From positions 1 to 64,000 of the forward strand of contig NZ_AUNI01000016.1 in the NCBI RefSeq assembly GCF_000447795.1: 64,000 bases of DNA, read 5' to 3'. The DNA is from Bacteriovorax sp. Seq25_V. GTDB lineage: Bacteria; Bdellovibrionota; Bacteriovoracia; Bacteriovoracales; Bacteriovoracaceae. Under the pieces are notes generated by a model. It saw only the letters and a list, made by a program, of their open reading frames with translations. It made no database searches and was not told the origin of the DNA. The position numbers and the translations under genes were made by a program. Shown here one piece after another: positions 45,213-54,104 of this stretch (its first letter is position 1; each line of letters opens with the position of its first letter).

Positions 45213-45458
45213 ATGACAGCTGAAGAAGTAAGAAAAATCGTATTAGACATTATCGCAGACATCGCAGTTGACGACGACGTAAATGATATTGTTGATGAAA
45301 CACCACTTAGAGAACAACTTGATCTTGATTCAATGGACTTCCTTGATATCGTAATGGAACTTAAGAAAAGACACCAAGTAGAAGTTCCACAAGAAGATTA
45401 CGGACAACTAGCATCAATGAGCAGTTGTGTTGCTTACTTAACACCAAAATTCCAATAA
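45213..45458 (+). CDS. Acyl carrier protein of the olefin operon
   Basis: 81 residues, acidic, helical. The phosphopantetheine site is LDLDSMDFLDIVMEL with Ser40 (DSMD in place of the common DSLD). AGGAG precedes the start. Holds the growing chain as a thioester for the neighbouring ketosynthase and, by inference, the FabG/FabZ/FabI set encoded at 57.2-59.2 kb. It is followed at once by a terminator-like hairpin (45472-45498), so its transcript may be more abundant than the genes downstream, as befits a carrier protein. Confidence 0.93.
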   Translation: MTAEEVRKIVLDIIADIAVDDDVNDIVDETPLREQLDLDSMDFLDIVMELKKRHQVEVPQEDYGQLASMSSCVAYLTPKFQ

Positions 45459-45471
45459 TTATTTGAAGTAG

Positions 45472-45498
45472 CAGGGAGGTTTGCCTCCCTGTTTTCTT
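45472..45498 (+). terminator. Internal terminator/attenuator after the ACP gene
   Basis: A perfect 8-bp stem CAGGGAGG / CCTCCCTG with loop TTTG, followed by TTTTCTT. It starts 13 bp after the ACP stop and ends 10 bp before the next start codon, inside the operon. A partial terminator here would raise regulator, ketosynthase and ACP mRNA over the olefin genes. Confidence 0.7.
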
Positions 45499-45507
45499 AA
45501 GGCCTTT

Positions 45508-46887
45508 ATGAAGCAAAAGTACGATACAATTATTATAGGCGCAGGAATGAGCGGCCTGGCAGCTGGCATAAGACTGGCGATGTATGGGAAGAAAGTTGTT
45601 ATCCTCGAGAAGCATTTTATCTCAGGGGGACTTAACTCTTACTACCAAAGAGGAAAGAGAAAATTCGACGTTGGTCTACACGCGATGACAAACTTTGTTG
45701 AAAAAGGAACAAAGGCAAAACCTCTAACGAAACTATTAAAACAATTACGTATAAGATATGAAGAATTAGAACTTAGTGAACAATCGACTTCTCTAATTAA
45801 GTTTAAGTCTGAATCAATGCACTTTTCGAATGATTTTGAATTACTCACAAGCGAAGTGGCCAAAAAATTCCCACATGAAATTGACGGTTTCATAAAGTTT
45901 GTAAAGCATATTGAAGACTTCAATGAAGTGGCCCTTGATAATGAAACATTCATGGCAAAAGATGTCGCCAGAAATTTTTTAAAGGACAATCTCTTAATCG
46001 AGATGATCTTTGCTCCCCTATTGATTTACGGATCGGCATGGGAGAATGATATGGACTTCTCTCAATTTGTTATCATGTTTAAAAGTATTTATTTAGAAGG
46101 TTTTTGTCGCCCAGATGGAGGTGTTCGCACAGTCATCAATCTTCTTTTAAAGAAGTATGAAGAACTTGGGGGAGAACTTCGTTTCAAGGCCGAAGTTTCA
46201 AGCATAGATCATAGAGACGGAAAAATTCAAAGTGTCACACTAAAAAATGGCGATATTCTAGAGACAGAAAAAGTAATCTCAAGCATGGGACACCCTGAAA
46301 CCATGGCAATTACAGGAGAGACGAGTAAGGGACTACCAGAAGTTGGTCCACTGACTTTTTGTGAGTCTATTCTTTGTCTCGATAAGAGACCTGCTGATCT
46401 TGGAATTAATGAAACAATTATTTTCTACAATGACAGTGATATTTACGAATATAAGTCACCTCAGACATTCTATGACAATAGAAGTGCTGTTATTTGTTTT
46501 CCAAATAATTTTAAAAACGACACAAGTGATGAGGGAATTGCGAGGGTAACTTATATTGCTAATTATAAATTCTGGAAAGAACTTGAAAGAAAAGAGTACC
46601 TTGCGAAGAAAGAAATTCTGGCACAGGACTCATTTAATACAATAAAGAGTTGCTTCAATCAATTTGAGGCAAAAGTCTTATTTAAAGATGTCTTCACTCC
46701 AACAACAATTGAAAGATATACTGGTCACTTTGGTGGAACTGTCTATGGCTCAACGGATAAGCTTAGAAATGGCAAAACTCATATCGAAGGGCTTTATCTT
46801 TGTGGAACCGACCAGGGATTTCTTGGAATCGTGGGTTCGATGTTAAGTGGGATTTCAATGGCAAATCTTCACGGATTAATGGAATAG
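45508..46887 (+). CDS. CrtI-like FAD-dependent oxidoreductase (first of two)
   Basis: 459 residues from ATG 45508; an upstream TTG at 45481 lies in the terminator-like hairpin and is unlikely. N-terminal FAD motif TIIIGAGMSGLAAGIRLAMYG (about 6-26), then EKHFISGGLNSYYQRGKRKFDVGLH, typical of phytoene desaturase/retinol saturase relatives. C-terminal GLYLCGTDQGFLGIVGSMLSG is the second flavin-contact block. Such enzymes dehydrogenate, isomerise or saturate long polyene chains. Lying between an ACP gene and oleA, it may act on an acyl-ACP chain or on the olefin product. Related to but distinct from the protein at 59161-60615. Confidence 0.87.
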   Translation: MKQKYDTIIIGAGMSGLAAGIRLAMYGKKVVILEKHFISGGLNSYYQRGKRKFDVGLHAMTNFVEKGTKAKPLTKLLKQLRIRYEELELSEQSTSLIKFKSESMHFSNDFELLTSEVAKKFPHEIDGFIKFVKHIEDFNEVALDNETFMAKDVARNFLKDNLLIEMIFAPLLIYGSAWENDMDFSQFVIMFKSIYLEGFCRPDGGVRTVINLLLKKYEELGGELRFKAEVSSIDHRDGKIQSVTLKNGDILETEKVISSMGHPETMAITGETSKGLPEVGPLTFCESILCLDKRPADLGINETIIFYNDSDIYEYKSPQTFYDNRSAVICFPNNFKNDTSDEGIARVTYIANYKFWKELERKEYLAKKEILAQDSFNTIKSCFNQFEAKVLFKDVFTPTTIERYTGHFGGTVYGSTDKLRNGKTHIEGLYLCGTDQGFLGIVGSMLSGISMANLHGLME

Positions 46888-46902
46888 AAACAAGGAAAGA
46901 TA

Positions 46903-47934
46903 ATGAAGTTTAAAAATGTCGTCATCGAAGATTTTGCGACTTACCTCCCAGAGGAATATATTACAAGCGCTGATCTTGAAAAGATGCTTGAGCCTATTTA
47001 TACGAGACTAAAGCTTCCTGCGGGAAGACTTGAGCTGATGACGGGAATTGAAAAGCGTGGAGTATGGCCCGCCGGAACTCTCCCAAGTAGCTTATCTTCG
47101 GCCGCGGCGAATAATCTCTTTAGAAAAGGTAAAGTAAAAAAAGAAGATATTGACCTTCTTATTCACGGTTCTGTTTGTCGTAATTTTTTAGAGCCATCGA
47201 CGGCTTCAATCATTCACGGAGATCTTGAGCTTAATGAAAATTGTACAATTTTTGATCTTTCAAATGCTTGCCTTGGCGTGATGAATGCATTTGTTGTCGC
47301 TGCCAATATGATTGAGCTTGGACAGATTAAAAGAGCACTCATTGTCTCTGGAGAAAATGGCGCTCCTCTTTTACATGAGACGGTCAGAAGATTAAACACT
47401 GACGAAACAATCACAAGAAAATCAATTAAGAAGTACTTTGCTAATTTAACGATTGGTTCAAGCGCCTGTGCCTTTGTATTAACGAGTAAGGATCTGTGTC
47501 CCGATGGTCACGAAATTTGTGGAGGAGCAATCCTTACAGATTCCACGGCCAATAAGCTTTGCCAAGGAGATGGTGATCCTAACTCATTATTTATGGAAAC
47601 AGATTCTGAAGCCTTATTAGAACATGGAAAAATTCTTGCGGATAAGACATGGTCAAAAGCGAAAGAAAATCTTTCTTGGTCTAATAATGACGTTGATCTT
47701 GTAATCGGTCACCAAGTAGGGAAGGCCCACAAGGAAATTGTCCTCTCAAGACTTGGACTTGATAAACATGGTACCTATGATTCATTTCCATTTCTTGGAA
47801 ATACAGGTTCAGCTGCGCTTCCAACGACATTAATATTAAAACATGAAAATACACCAATTAAAAAAGGTGAAAGAATTGCATTAGTAGGAATTGGCAGTGG
47901 CCTATCTTCTCTTGCACTAGGAGTTAAGTGGTAA
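46903..47934 (+). CDS. oleA: OleA, head-to-head acyl thiolase
   Basis: 343 residues. OleA joins two acyl thioesters by a non-decarboxylative Claisen condensation to a beta-keto acid. Thiolase-fold residues are clear: Cys123 in LSNACLGVMNAF, His270 in VIGHQVG, Asn300 in FLGNTGSAALP. The OleA-specific Glu is at 97 in VCRNFLEPSTAS, which separates it from FabH. AAGGAAAG lies before ATG 46903. The next gene overlaps its stop by one base (TAATG). Confidence 0.93.
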   Translation: MKFKNVVIEDFATYLPEEYITSADLEKMLEPIYTRLKLPAGRLELMTGIEKRGVWPAGTLPSSLSSAAANNLFRKGKVKKEDIDLLIHGSVCRNFLEPSTASIIHGDLELNENCTIFDLSNACLGVMNAFVVAANMIELGQIKRALIVSGENGAPLLHETVRRLNTDETITRKSIKKYFANLTIGSSACAFVLTSKDLCPDGHEICGGAILTDSTANKLCQGDGDPNSLFMETDSEALLEHGKILADKTWSKAKENLSWSNNDVDLVIGHQVGKAHKEIVLSRLGLDKHGTYDSFPFLGNTGSAALPTTLILKHENTPIKKGERIALVGIGSGLSSLALGVKW

Positions 47935-48824
47935 TGCAAACACAACAATTACAAGAGACAACTTGGAAGACACAATATCCATTTAAAAGTAACTTCTTGA
48001 ACATAGATGGGGTTAAACTTCACTATATCGATGAAGGACAGGGCGAAGCGGTGATTATGCTTCACGGAAACCCAACATGGTCATTTTTCTATAGAAATGT
48101 TGTTAATGAATTAAAAAAAAATCACCGTTGTATTGTTCCTGACCATATTGGTTGTGGGCTTAGTGATAAACCACAAGATTATGATTACACACTAGAGAAT
48201 CATATTTCAAATATCTTAAAACTCATTGAAGAGCTTAAGCTTGAAAGTTTCTCACTTATCGTTCACGACTGGGGCGGAGCAATCGGAATGGGAGTGGCCA
48301 CTCGCCTACCAAGTAAAGTTAAGCGCATGACCATAATGAATACGGCGGCCTTTCTTTCGCAGGAAATTCCATTCTCAATCTCAATTTGTAAGCTCCCATT
48401 AATTGGAGAGAAAATTGTAAGAAACTTCAATGCATTTGCATGGCCTGCAACTTTTATGGCCGTGGAAAAGAAGCTTCCAAAAGAAATTAAAGAAGGTTTT
48501 CTTCATCCATATAATAACTACGAAAATAGAATTGCGACAGCGAGATTTGTAAAAGATATTCCTCTCAATACTAATCACGTAAGCTTCAATACACTAAAAG
48601 AAATTGAAGAAAAGCTACCAACAGTTACTTGTCCAAAACTCTTCTTATGGGGTGCAAAGGACTTCTGTTTCACACTCAACTTCTTAAAGCGCTGGAGAGA
48701 TTTCTTCCCAAGTGACAAGTATGTAATTCTAGAAAATGCAGGTCACTATCTTATGGAAGATGAGACCGAAAGATGCATGCAAGAGATCAAAGGATTCTTT
48801 AATGAACATAGCCAGTCGAATTGA
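47934..48824 (+). CDS. oleB: OleB, beta-lactone decarboxylase
   Basis: 296 residues from ATG 47934 (AGGAG ten bases upstream; GTG 47928 is an alternative). An alpha/beta hydrolase of the haloalkane dehalogenase type with HGNPTWSFFYRN, the nucleophile elbow VHDWGGAIGMG (Asp112), and a C-terminal NAGHYLMEDE (His). In the Ole pathway it decarboxylates the cis-beta-lactone made by OleC to a cis-olefin. In some lineages OleB is fused to OleC; here they are separate genes overlapping by 23 bp. Confidence 0.92.
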   Translation: MQTQQLQETTWKTQYPFKSNFLNIDGVKLHYIDEGQGEAVIMLHGNPTWSFFYRNVVNELKKNHRCIVPDHIGCGLSDKPQDYDYTLENHISNILKLIEELKLESFSLIVHDWGGAIGMGVATRLPSKVKRMTIMNTAAFLSQEIPFSISICKLPLIGEKIVRNFNAFAWPATFMAVEKKLPKEIKEGFLHPYNNYENRIATARFVKDIPLNTNHVSFNTLKEIEEKLPTVTCPKLFLWGAKDFCFTLNFLKRWRDFFPSDKYVILENAGHYLMEDETERCMQEIKGFFNEHSQSN

Positions 48825-50430
48825 AGCACAGGCAAAACTTAGACCACAGCAGATAGCTGTTAAATTCCCCAAAAAACTTGGGGATGATACTTATTTATAT
48901 AAGTCTCTTACATTCAAAGAGCTAAATGATAGAAGTAGTCACTACGCCTCTTATCTTAGAGATCAAGGAATCGTAAAAGGAAACAAGGTTCTTCTTTTCG
49001 TTAGGCCCTCACTTGATTTCTCTGCTCTCGTTTTTGCAATCTTCAAACTAGGTGCGGTACCTGTTTTAATTGATCCAGGTATGGGAAGAAAGAATCTTAT
49101 TACAGCGATCAAGCAAGTAGCCCCAGATGCACTAATGGCAGTTCCAGAAGTTCACTTCATGAGAATCTTTTTTAAAGAGGCATTTGCAGGAATCAAAACT
49201 TTTATTTCAACAGGAATTGCTTTTAATAAAGATACACATACACTTCGAAAAATGAAGAAGGCCACACCGAAGGAGTTTATCACAGAACAGTGCGATCCTG
49301 AAGATATGGCAGCAATACTTTTTACTTCTGGGGGTACAGGAATTCCAAAGGGAGTTGTTTACACCCATAAGATCTTTAATAAGCAGACAGATATTTTACA
49401 AGAGATGTTTTCTTTAACAGATAAGGATATTGATCTACCAGGTTTTCCACTATTCTCATTCTTTACAATGGCCATGGGAATGACAAGCTGTATCCCGGAT
49501 ATGAATCCATCAAAGCCGGCAAAGTGTAAACCAATGGCACTAGTTCAAAATATTGCAGATAATAATGCTACATTTGTCGCTGGTTCGCCTGCCATTTGGG
49601 AGAGGGTCGCTGATTACTGTCTTGAAAATAATCTTATCCTTCCAAGCGTGAAGTATCTTGTGATGTTTGGTGCACCTGTTCGTGTTGAGCTTCACAAGAA
49701 ACTACAACGAGTTCTTACCAATGGAACTACATATACTCCTTACGGAGCAACAGAGGCCCTTCCAATCTCAAACGTTAGTGGAAAGTATATTCTAGAAAAT
49801 ACGGCTAAACTCTCAAATGATGGAAATGGAACCTGTATTGGGACACCGGCTCCAGGTATTGAAATTAAAATTATCAAGGCCCATGATCGCGTCATTACCT
49901 CATTTGAAGACATCGAAGAAGTGTCTTCTAATCAAGTTGGCGAAATCATCGTTCGTGGAGATGTGGTAACGAAAGAATATTACAAAATGCCTGATAAAGC
50001 TCTTGAGGCGAAAATCAAAGATGGAGACACTTTCTGGCACAGAATGGGGGATGTCGGCTACTTTGATGAACAAGGTAGACTTTGGTTTATGGGGCGCAAG
50101 ATTCATCGTCTTGAGCTTGAAGATCAAATCAAGTACTCAATTCCTGTCGAGGCAATCTTTAACAATCACCTACTCGTAAGACGTTCAGCACTCGTAGGAA
50201 TACAAAAAGACGGAAAGATGAAACCAGCGATCGTTATTGAGCCTAATGAAAAGTACTACCATCAGTATCAGTTCAAAAAAGATCTGATGCAACTTGGTAG
50301 TCGCTATAAACATACTCAAGATATTGAAAATATCTACTTTATGGAAAAGTTTCCAGTTGATATTAGACATAATATTAAAATCGATAGAAAGCTCATTGAA
50401 AAGCTTGTGAACGCAGGAAAAGTGAAGTGA
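48802..50430 (+). CDS. oleC: OleC, beta-lactone synthetase
   Basis: 542 residues from ATG 48802, placed inside the last codons of oleB; the frame extends further upstream without a better start. ANL-superfamily adenylating enzyme with LFTSGGTGIPKGVVYTH (P-loop), YTPYGATEALP (A5) and DGDTFWHRMGDVGYFDEQGRLWFMGRKIHRLE (A7-A8). OleC activates the beta-hydroxy acid with ATP and closes the beta-lactone. The start MNIASRIEAQAKLRPQQ fits other OleC proteins. Confidence 0.93.
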   Translation: MNIASRIEAQAKLRPQQIAVKFPKKLGDDTYLYKSLTFKELNDRSSHYASYLRDQGIVKGNKVLLFVRPSLDFSALVFAIFKLGAVPVLIDPGMGRKNLITAIKQVAPDALMAVPEVHFMRIFFKEAFAGIKTFISTGIAFNKDTHTLRKMKKATPKEFITEQCDPEDMAAILFTSGGTGIPKGVVYTHKIFNKQTDILQEMFSLTDKDIDLPGFPLFSFFTMAMGMTSCIPDMNPSKPAKCKPMALVQNIADNNATFVAGSPAIWERVADYCLENNLILPSVKYLVMFGAPVRVELHKKLQRVLTNGTTYTPYGATEALPISNVSGKYILENTAKLSNDGNGTCIGTPAPGIEIKIIKAHDRVITSFEDIEEVSSNQVGEIIVRGDVVTKEYYKMPDKALEAKIKDGDTFWHRMGDVGYFDEQGRLWFMGRKIHRLELEDQIKYSIPVEAIFNNHLLVRRSALVGIQKDGKMKPAIVIEPNEKYYHQYQFKKDLMQLGSRYKHTQDIENIYFMEKFPVDIRHNIKIDRKLIEKLVNAGKVK

Positions 50431-51398
50431 AGATTTTAATTACAGGGGCAACAGGCTTTCTTGGATTACATATTGCTGAAGAGCTAAAAAAAGAAGGACA
50501 TGAAGTAGTTAACTTTTCACGTTCTCACACAAAAGAACTTGATGCCATTGGTGTTTCAACAATTCAAGGTGATCTTTCAAATGTAACTGATGTTCAACAT
50601 GCCCTCTCACAAAACTTTGAAGCTATTTTCCATGTCGCTTCCAAAGTTGGAATGTGGGGAAAATGGGAAGAGTTTTATCGTATCAACTTTGAAGGCACTA
50701 AGAATCTATTTGATGAGGCTAAGAATTGTGGAGTAAAGTACTTTGTCCACACAAGTACTCCAAGTGTTGTTTTTGGAAAAGATGCTATTGAAGGAGCCAA
50801 TGAGTCACTTGGGTACCCGAAAGAATACTTGAGCTATTATGCTAAGAGCAAGGCGATGGCCGAAGAATATATCTTAAACGACAATAGTCCAATTAAAAGA
50901 TGTGCTTTAAGACCACATCTTATTTTTGGAAAGCGAGATCAAAATATCATCCCACGCCTACTTGAAGCGAATAAAAATTCAAAACTTAAAATTATCGGTA
51001 ATGGCTCTAACCTCGTTGATGTAATCCATGTGACCAATGCCACACATGCTCATCTACTGGCCTTTGAAGAGCTGCAAGGTGACGCTAAGAATAATCATAA
51101 GGCATACTTTATCGCTCAGGAAAAACCTGTAAATTTATGGAGCTTCATCAATTCTATTCTTGTACATAAAGGTCAACAACCCGTAACAAAAAAAGTCAGC
51201 ATTAATACTGCTTATGCTATTGGTTACCTTGTTGAATTATTTTTAAAAACATTTAAAATATTCAATATACACCCGCCAATGACGAGGTTCGTGGCATTGC
51301 AACTTGGTACTTCGCATTACTTTTCACATGATAATGCAAAGAGAGATTTTAACTACTCTCCGGTAGTATCAATTGATGAGGCCATTAAAGACTTATAA
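50427..51398 (+). CDS. oleD: OleD, NADPH-dependent 2-alkyl-3-ketoacid reductase
   Basis: 323 residues from GTG 50427, overlapping the oleC stop. Extended SDR with KILITGATGFLGLHIAEEL, FHVASKVGMWGKWEEFYRINFEGT, and the catalytic YYAKSKAMAEEY (Tyr-x-x-x-Lys). It reduces the OleA product to the 2-alkyl-3-hydroxy acid used by OleC. The order A-B-C-D is the conventional one. Confidence 0.93.
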   Translation: MKILITGATGFLGLHIAEELKKEGHEVVNFSRSHTKELDAIGVSTIQGDLSNVTDVQHALSQNFEAIFHVASKVGMWGKWEEFYRINFEGTKNLFDEAKNCGVKYFVHTSTPSVVFGKDAIEGANESLGYPKEYLSYYAKSKAMAEEYILNDNSPIKRCALRPHLIFGKRDQNIIPRLLEANKNSKLKIIGNGSNLVDVIHVTNATHAHLLAFEELQGDAKNNHKAYFIAQEKPVNLWSFINSILVHKGQQPVTKKVSINTAYAIGYLVELFLKTFKIFNIHPPMTRFVALQLGTSHYFSHDNAKRDFNYSPVVSIDEAIKDL

Positions 51399-51406
51399 GG
51401 ATTGTT

Positions 51407-51793
51407 ATGTCTAAGAAAGTTTTAATTGTTGATGATGAACAAGAAATCAGATCTCTTTTGAATTTAATTTTTGAAGAGATGGGTTTTGAACCAACTCTAT
51501 GCAGCAATGGTAAAGAAGCATTCGACATCTTAGAGAAACAAGACTTTGATCTACTCTTCACTGACAATCAAATGCCAGTAATGTCGGGAGAAGATTTACT
51601 TAGAGAGATTGAAGGGACGAAAAACCCTGAAATGAAAATAATTCTTGCAACTGGAAAGTCCCTCTCCCTCATCCAGTTAGTTGAGGAGAATGACTTATAC
51701 CTATCAGTTGATTACCTTCTGAATAAGCCGTACAGCCCAACGAAAATTGGTGATGCACTAGAAGAACTATTCGGCACTAGCAGGGGCGCGTAA
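51407..51793 (+). CDS. Single-domain response regulator (receiver only)
   Basis: 128 residues comprising a CheY-like receiver: KVLIVDDEQEIRSLL (acidic pocket), LLFTDNQMPVMSGEDLL (phospho-acceptor Asp), ILATGKS (conserved Thr), and LLNKPYSP (conserved Lys). No output domain. AAGGATTG precedes the ATG, 8 bp after oleD, so it is the last gene of the olefin operon. No histidine kinase is nearby. Its 3' end overlaps the convergent gene by 27 bp. Confidence 0.93.
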   Translation: MSKKVLIVDDEQEIRSLLNLIFEEMGFEPTLCSNGKEAFDILEKQDFDLLFTDNQMPVMSGEDLLREIEGTKNPEMKIILATGKSLSLIQLVEENDLYLSVDYLLNKPYSPTKIGDALEELFGTSRGA

Positions 51794-53824
51794 ATTATTT
51801 TCTAATTGGAATTGTGTAATAATATTTGCCTTCACTTTACCTTCGTTAAAATAATTCTTATATCCGGTCGCTCCATTAACAGTGGCCTGAAAATAGCCTT
51901 TATTATTAAAAGAACCAAAGATCTGGTGAAGCGAATTTACGGTTTCCACATTATTAACGAGATCATTTGAAAAGTCTTTAAAACGCCAAAGTGGTAGTGA
52001 TTTATCACGTAAGTCCCCAGCGATTTTATTTTCTGTTTCCATACACTTTTGAATCATCACTTTTTTCTTGCTAGGCCTAAAAATATATTTCCATCTATAT
52101 TTCTTACTACACTTCTTATAAACATATCCACCAAAGTTTACAGTGGTCCACTCTTTTAAAAAATTATTATAACTTCCATACAGCTGGTGCTTACAACCAC
52201 CAAACAAGGACCTAAGCTTAGAAAAAATATTTTTTGACTTTGAACTACAGATATTATTTAAAATTGAAAATACATTAGAACTATTCTGCCTAATGAAAAC
52301 TTCAAGATTTGTATTATCTAGCATAATCTGAGAATTAAATTCAGCAGGCGCAGTGATGGCATTATTAAATACAGCTTGAAACAGTGAGTAGCTATTAGTT
52401 CTATTTACAAGGCGATCTTTCATTGCACTCTTAACCTTGTCCTTGGCAAGCTTTGAGTTTTGATCAATTCGATAACGGTTACCTAGTTCAACAGTTAAGA
52501 TATTATCAGCAAAAATATTAAAGTCTCGTTTCGTATTTAGAATATTTTCAGAGGCCTCGTAATTAATTGAAACGGTTTTACTTTCAACCTCTGTACGAGC
52601 TGCCAACTGTTCAAAACCAAGTAGTTTACCAAGGGCCGCAGTTAAAAGTTTAGAGAAGAAATTTTCTTTATAACTTAGCTTTTCATAGTTATGAGTGAAG
52701 AACTTAAAAACGACACCTTCTTTTAGAATCTCACTAAACTCAGTGGCAGCATTTCTAATACCACCCCAGATGAAGGCAAGAAATTTTGAAGTCTTCACTT
52801 CCTTCTGTCTCATTTCTTTAGTCTTAATATTGTCCGCAAGAATAGCATTATTATAATTTTTGAATTTTAGAACTTGTTCCACCTGTCCCATCACCTGACT
52901 GTCTGTTAGGTCTTGCTGGTAAAGAGAGAGATACGTCTTATAACTTCCTTCGTATGAGTACTCAAAGTCATACTGAAAAAGAGTGAGTTTTAAAAGTCCG
53001 AAGAAATCCATTAGAAGAGTAGCATTTGCACCTGCTTCAATACCTTTTGTATCTTCAGCAGTAAGTCTTAGAACTTCATTTTCTTCCTTCTCATCATCAG
53101 GCCCAAGCTTTTGAACCGTGACCTTAGACTTTTTGACAAAATTTGAATAGACACCAATTCCACCCGAAAAGTATGTTCCAATTGGAGCAGTGGCCATTCC
53201 TCCAGCTCCAAGCGTAAAAGAATCTTCCTTAGTCACATAGTCATAGTCGGAAAGTTGATGAAGACTTTCTGGTTTGAAGTATTTAAAAATGAAAAAGAGA
53301 TGGTCAAACTTTGTCTGAAGACCATCACTCACATTATCTGCAAAGTGATTAAAGCGCATAGTTCTCTTATATGTAAGACCAGCATATGCGAGTAAGTTCT
53401 TGTCACTGATATTAATAACGTCCTCATTTTTAAGTTTCTTTAAAAATGCAGCGGCATCAATCTCAATAATCATTTCATCATTAACGATATACTTATCTTC
53501 AACAAATAATGCTGGTGCAATTGAGCGATTAAAAAGAACCTTGAAACTAGAAAAGTCATTGGCATGTTTCCAACCAACCATATTTGTTCCACCAAAGATT
53601 CCATTATTAATTGACTGGTCAGCTAAACGTGAACCGATTGTTTCATAATTAGTTTGATAGTGAGAAAGAATCTGACCATAAACATCAGAGTAGTTAGCAA
53701 TGTTATTTGGATTGGTACTTGAAGCTTGCGAGTTTAATAATGCCTGCCCTAACTGAAAAGTAGAGAATTGTTGTGCAAATGAATTTAGAGAAAAGAACAC
53801 TACAAGAATCGCTAGTATCTTCAC
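51767..53824 (-). CDS. Large secreted protein of unknown function (685 aa)
   Basis: 685 residues with a signal peptide (MKILAILVVFFSLNSFA). The N-terminal half is rich in aromatic residues with beta strands (FTLGAGGMATAPIGTYFSGGIGVYSNF), possibly barrel-like. The C-terminal part has a Cys cluster (NNICSSKSK, GGCKHQLYG, YKKCSKKYRW, IQKCMETE) with very basic surroundings. No family recognised. Located between the two fatty-acid/olefin operons but on its own; a link to lipid transport is possible but unsupported. Its end overlaps the receiver gene. Confidence 0.78.
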   Translation of the reverse strand: MKILAILVVFFSLNSFAQQFSTFQLGQALLNSQASSTNPNNIANYSDVYGQILSHYQTNYETIGSRLADQSINNGIFGGTNMVGWKHANDFSSFKVLFNRSIAPALFVEDKYIVNDEMIIEIDAAAFLKKLKNEDVINISDKNLLAYAGLTYKRTMRFNHFADNVSDGLQTKFDHLFFIFKYFKPESLHQLSDYDYVTKEDSFTLGAGGMATAPIGTYFSGGIGVYSNFVKKSKVTVQKLGPDDEKEENEVLRLTAEDTKGIEAGANATLLMDFFGLLKLTLFQYDFEYSYEGSYKTYLSLYQQDLTDSQVMGQVEQVLKFKNYNNAILADNIKTKEMRQKEVKTSKFLAFIWGGIRNAATEFSEILKEGVVFKFFTHNYEKLSYKENFFSKLLTAALGKLLGFEQLAARTEVESKTVSINYEASENILNTKRDFNIFADNILTVELGNRYRIDQNSKLAKDKVKSAMKDRLVNRTNSYSLFQAVFNNAITAPAEFNSQIMLDNTNLEVFIRQNSSNVFSILNNICSSKSKNIFSKLRSLFGGCKHQLYGSYNNFLKEWTTVNFGGYVYKKCSKKYRWKYIFRPSKKKVMIQKCMETENKIAGDLRDKSLPLWRFKDFSNDLVNNVETVNSLHQIFGSFNNKGYFQATVNGATGYKNYFNEGKVKANIITQFQLENNLRAPASAE

Positions 53825-54104
53825 TTTACACCCCCAACAGGCCCATAACTTTTGCCTGAGTGATGAAGTAGCTTAGAAGATCCAACGTGCAGCTAAAAGT
53901 AACTTCGATTATCCGTCAGGGAAAAATTATACAGACCTATCGGGAAAAGCGGTAATAACGGTTAAAGAAATAAGTTAGTCCTATTAATCCATATATTTAT
54001 AGTCTAATTTTAATAGATTTTAACTATATCAACATATTCTTAATCGATTTCACCTATTCGAAAAAATGCTCGATAATCACTATATATCGAATCTAGGAGG
54101 ATTT
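53825..54104. promoter_or_regulatory. Divergent intergenic region
   Basis: 280 bp between the 685-residue secreted protein and the peroxiredoxin gene. AT-rich, with a 6-bp inverted repeat ATTCGA (54055-54060) / TCGAAT (54087-54092) close to the peroxiredoxin start. No clear promoter boxes or coding frames. Confidence 0.35.

Noticed and set aside
45481-45507. TTG start for the first CrtI-like oxidoreductase
   Set aside because: It lies inside the terminator-like hairpin and adds residues before the FAD motif that relatives lack; ATG 45508 is better placed.
45642-45989. 115-codon minus-strand frame inside the first CrtI-like gene
   Set aside because: Antisense shadow; no start signal and no family pattern.
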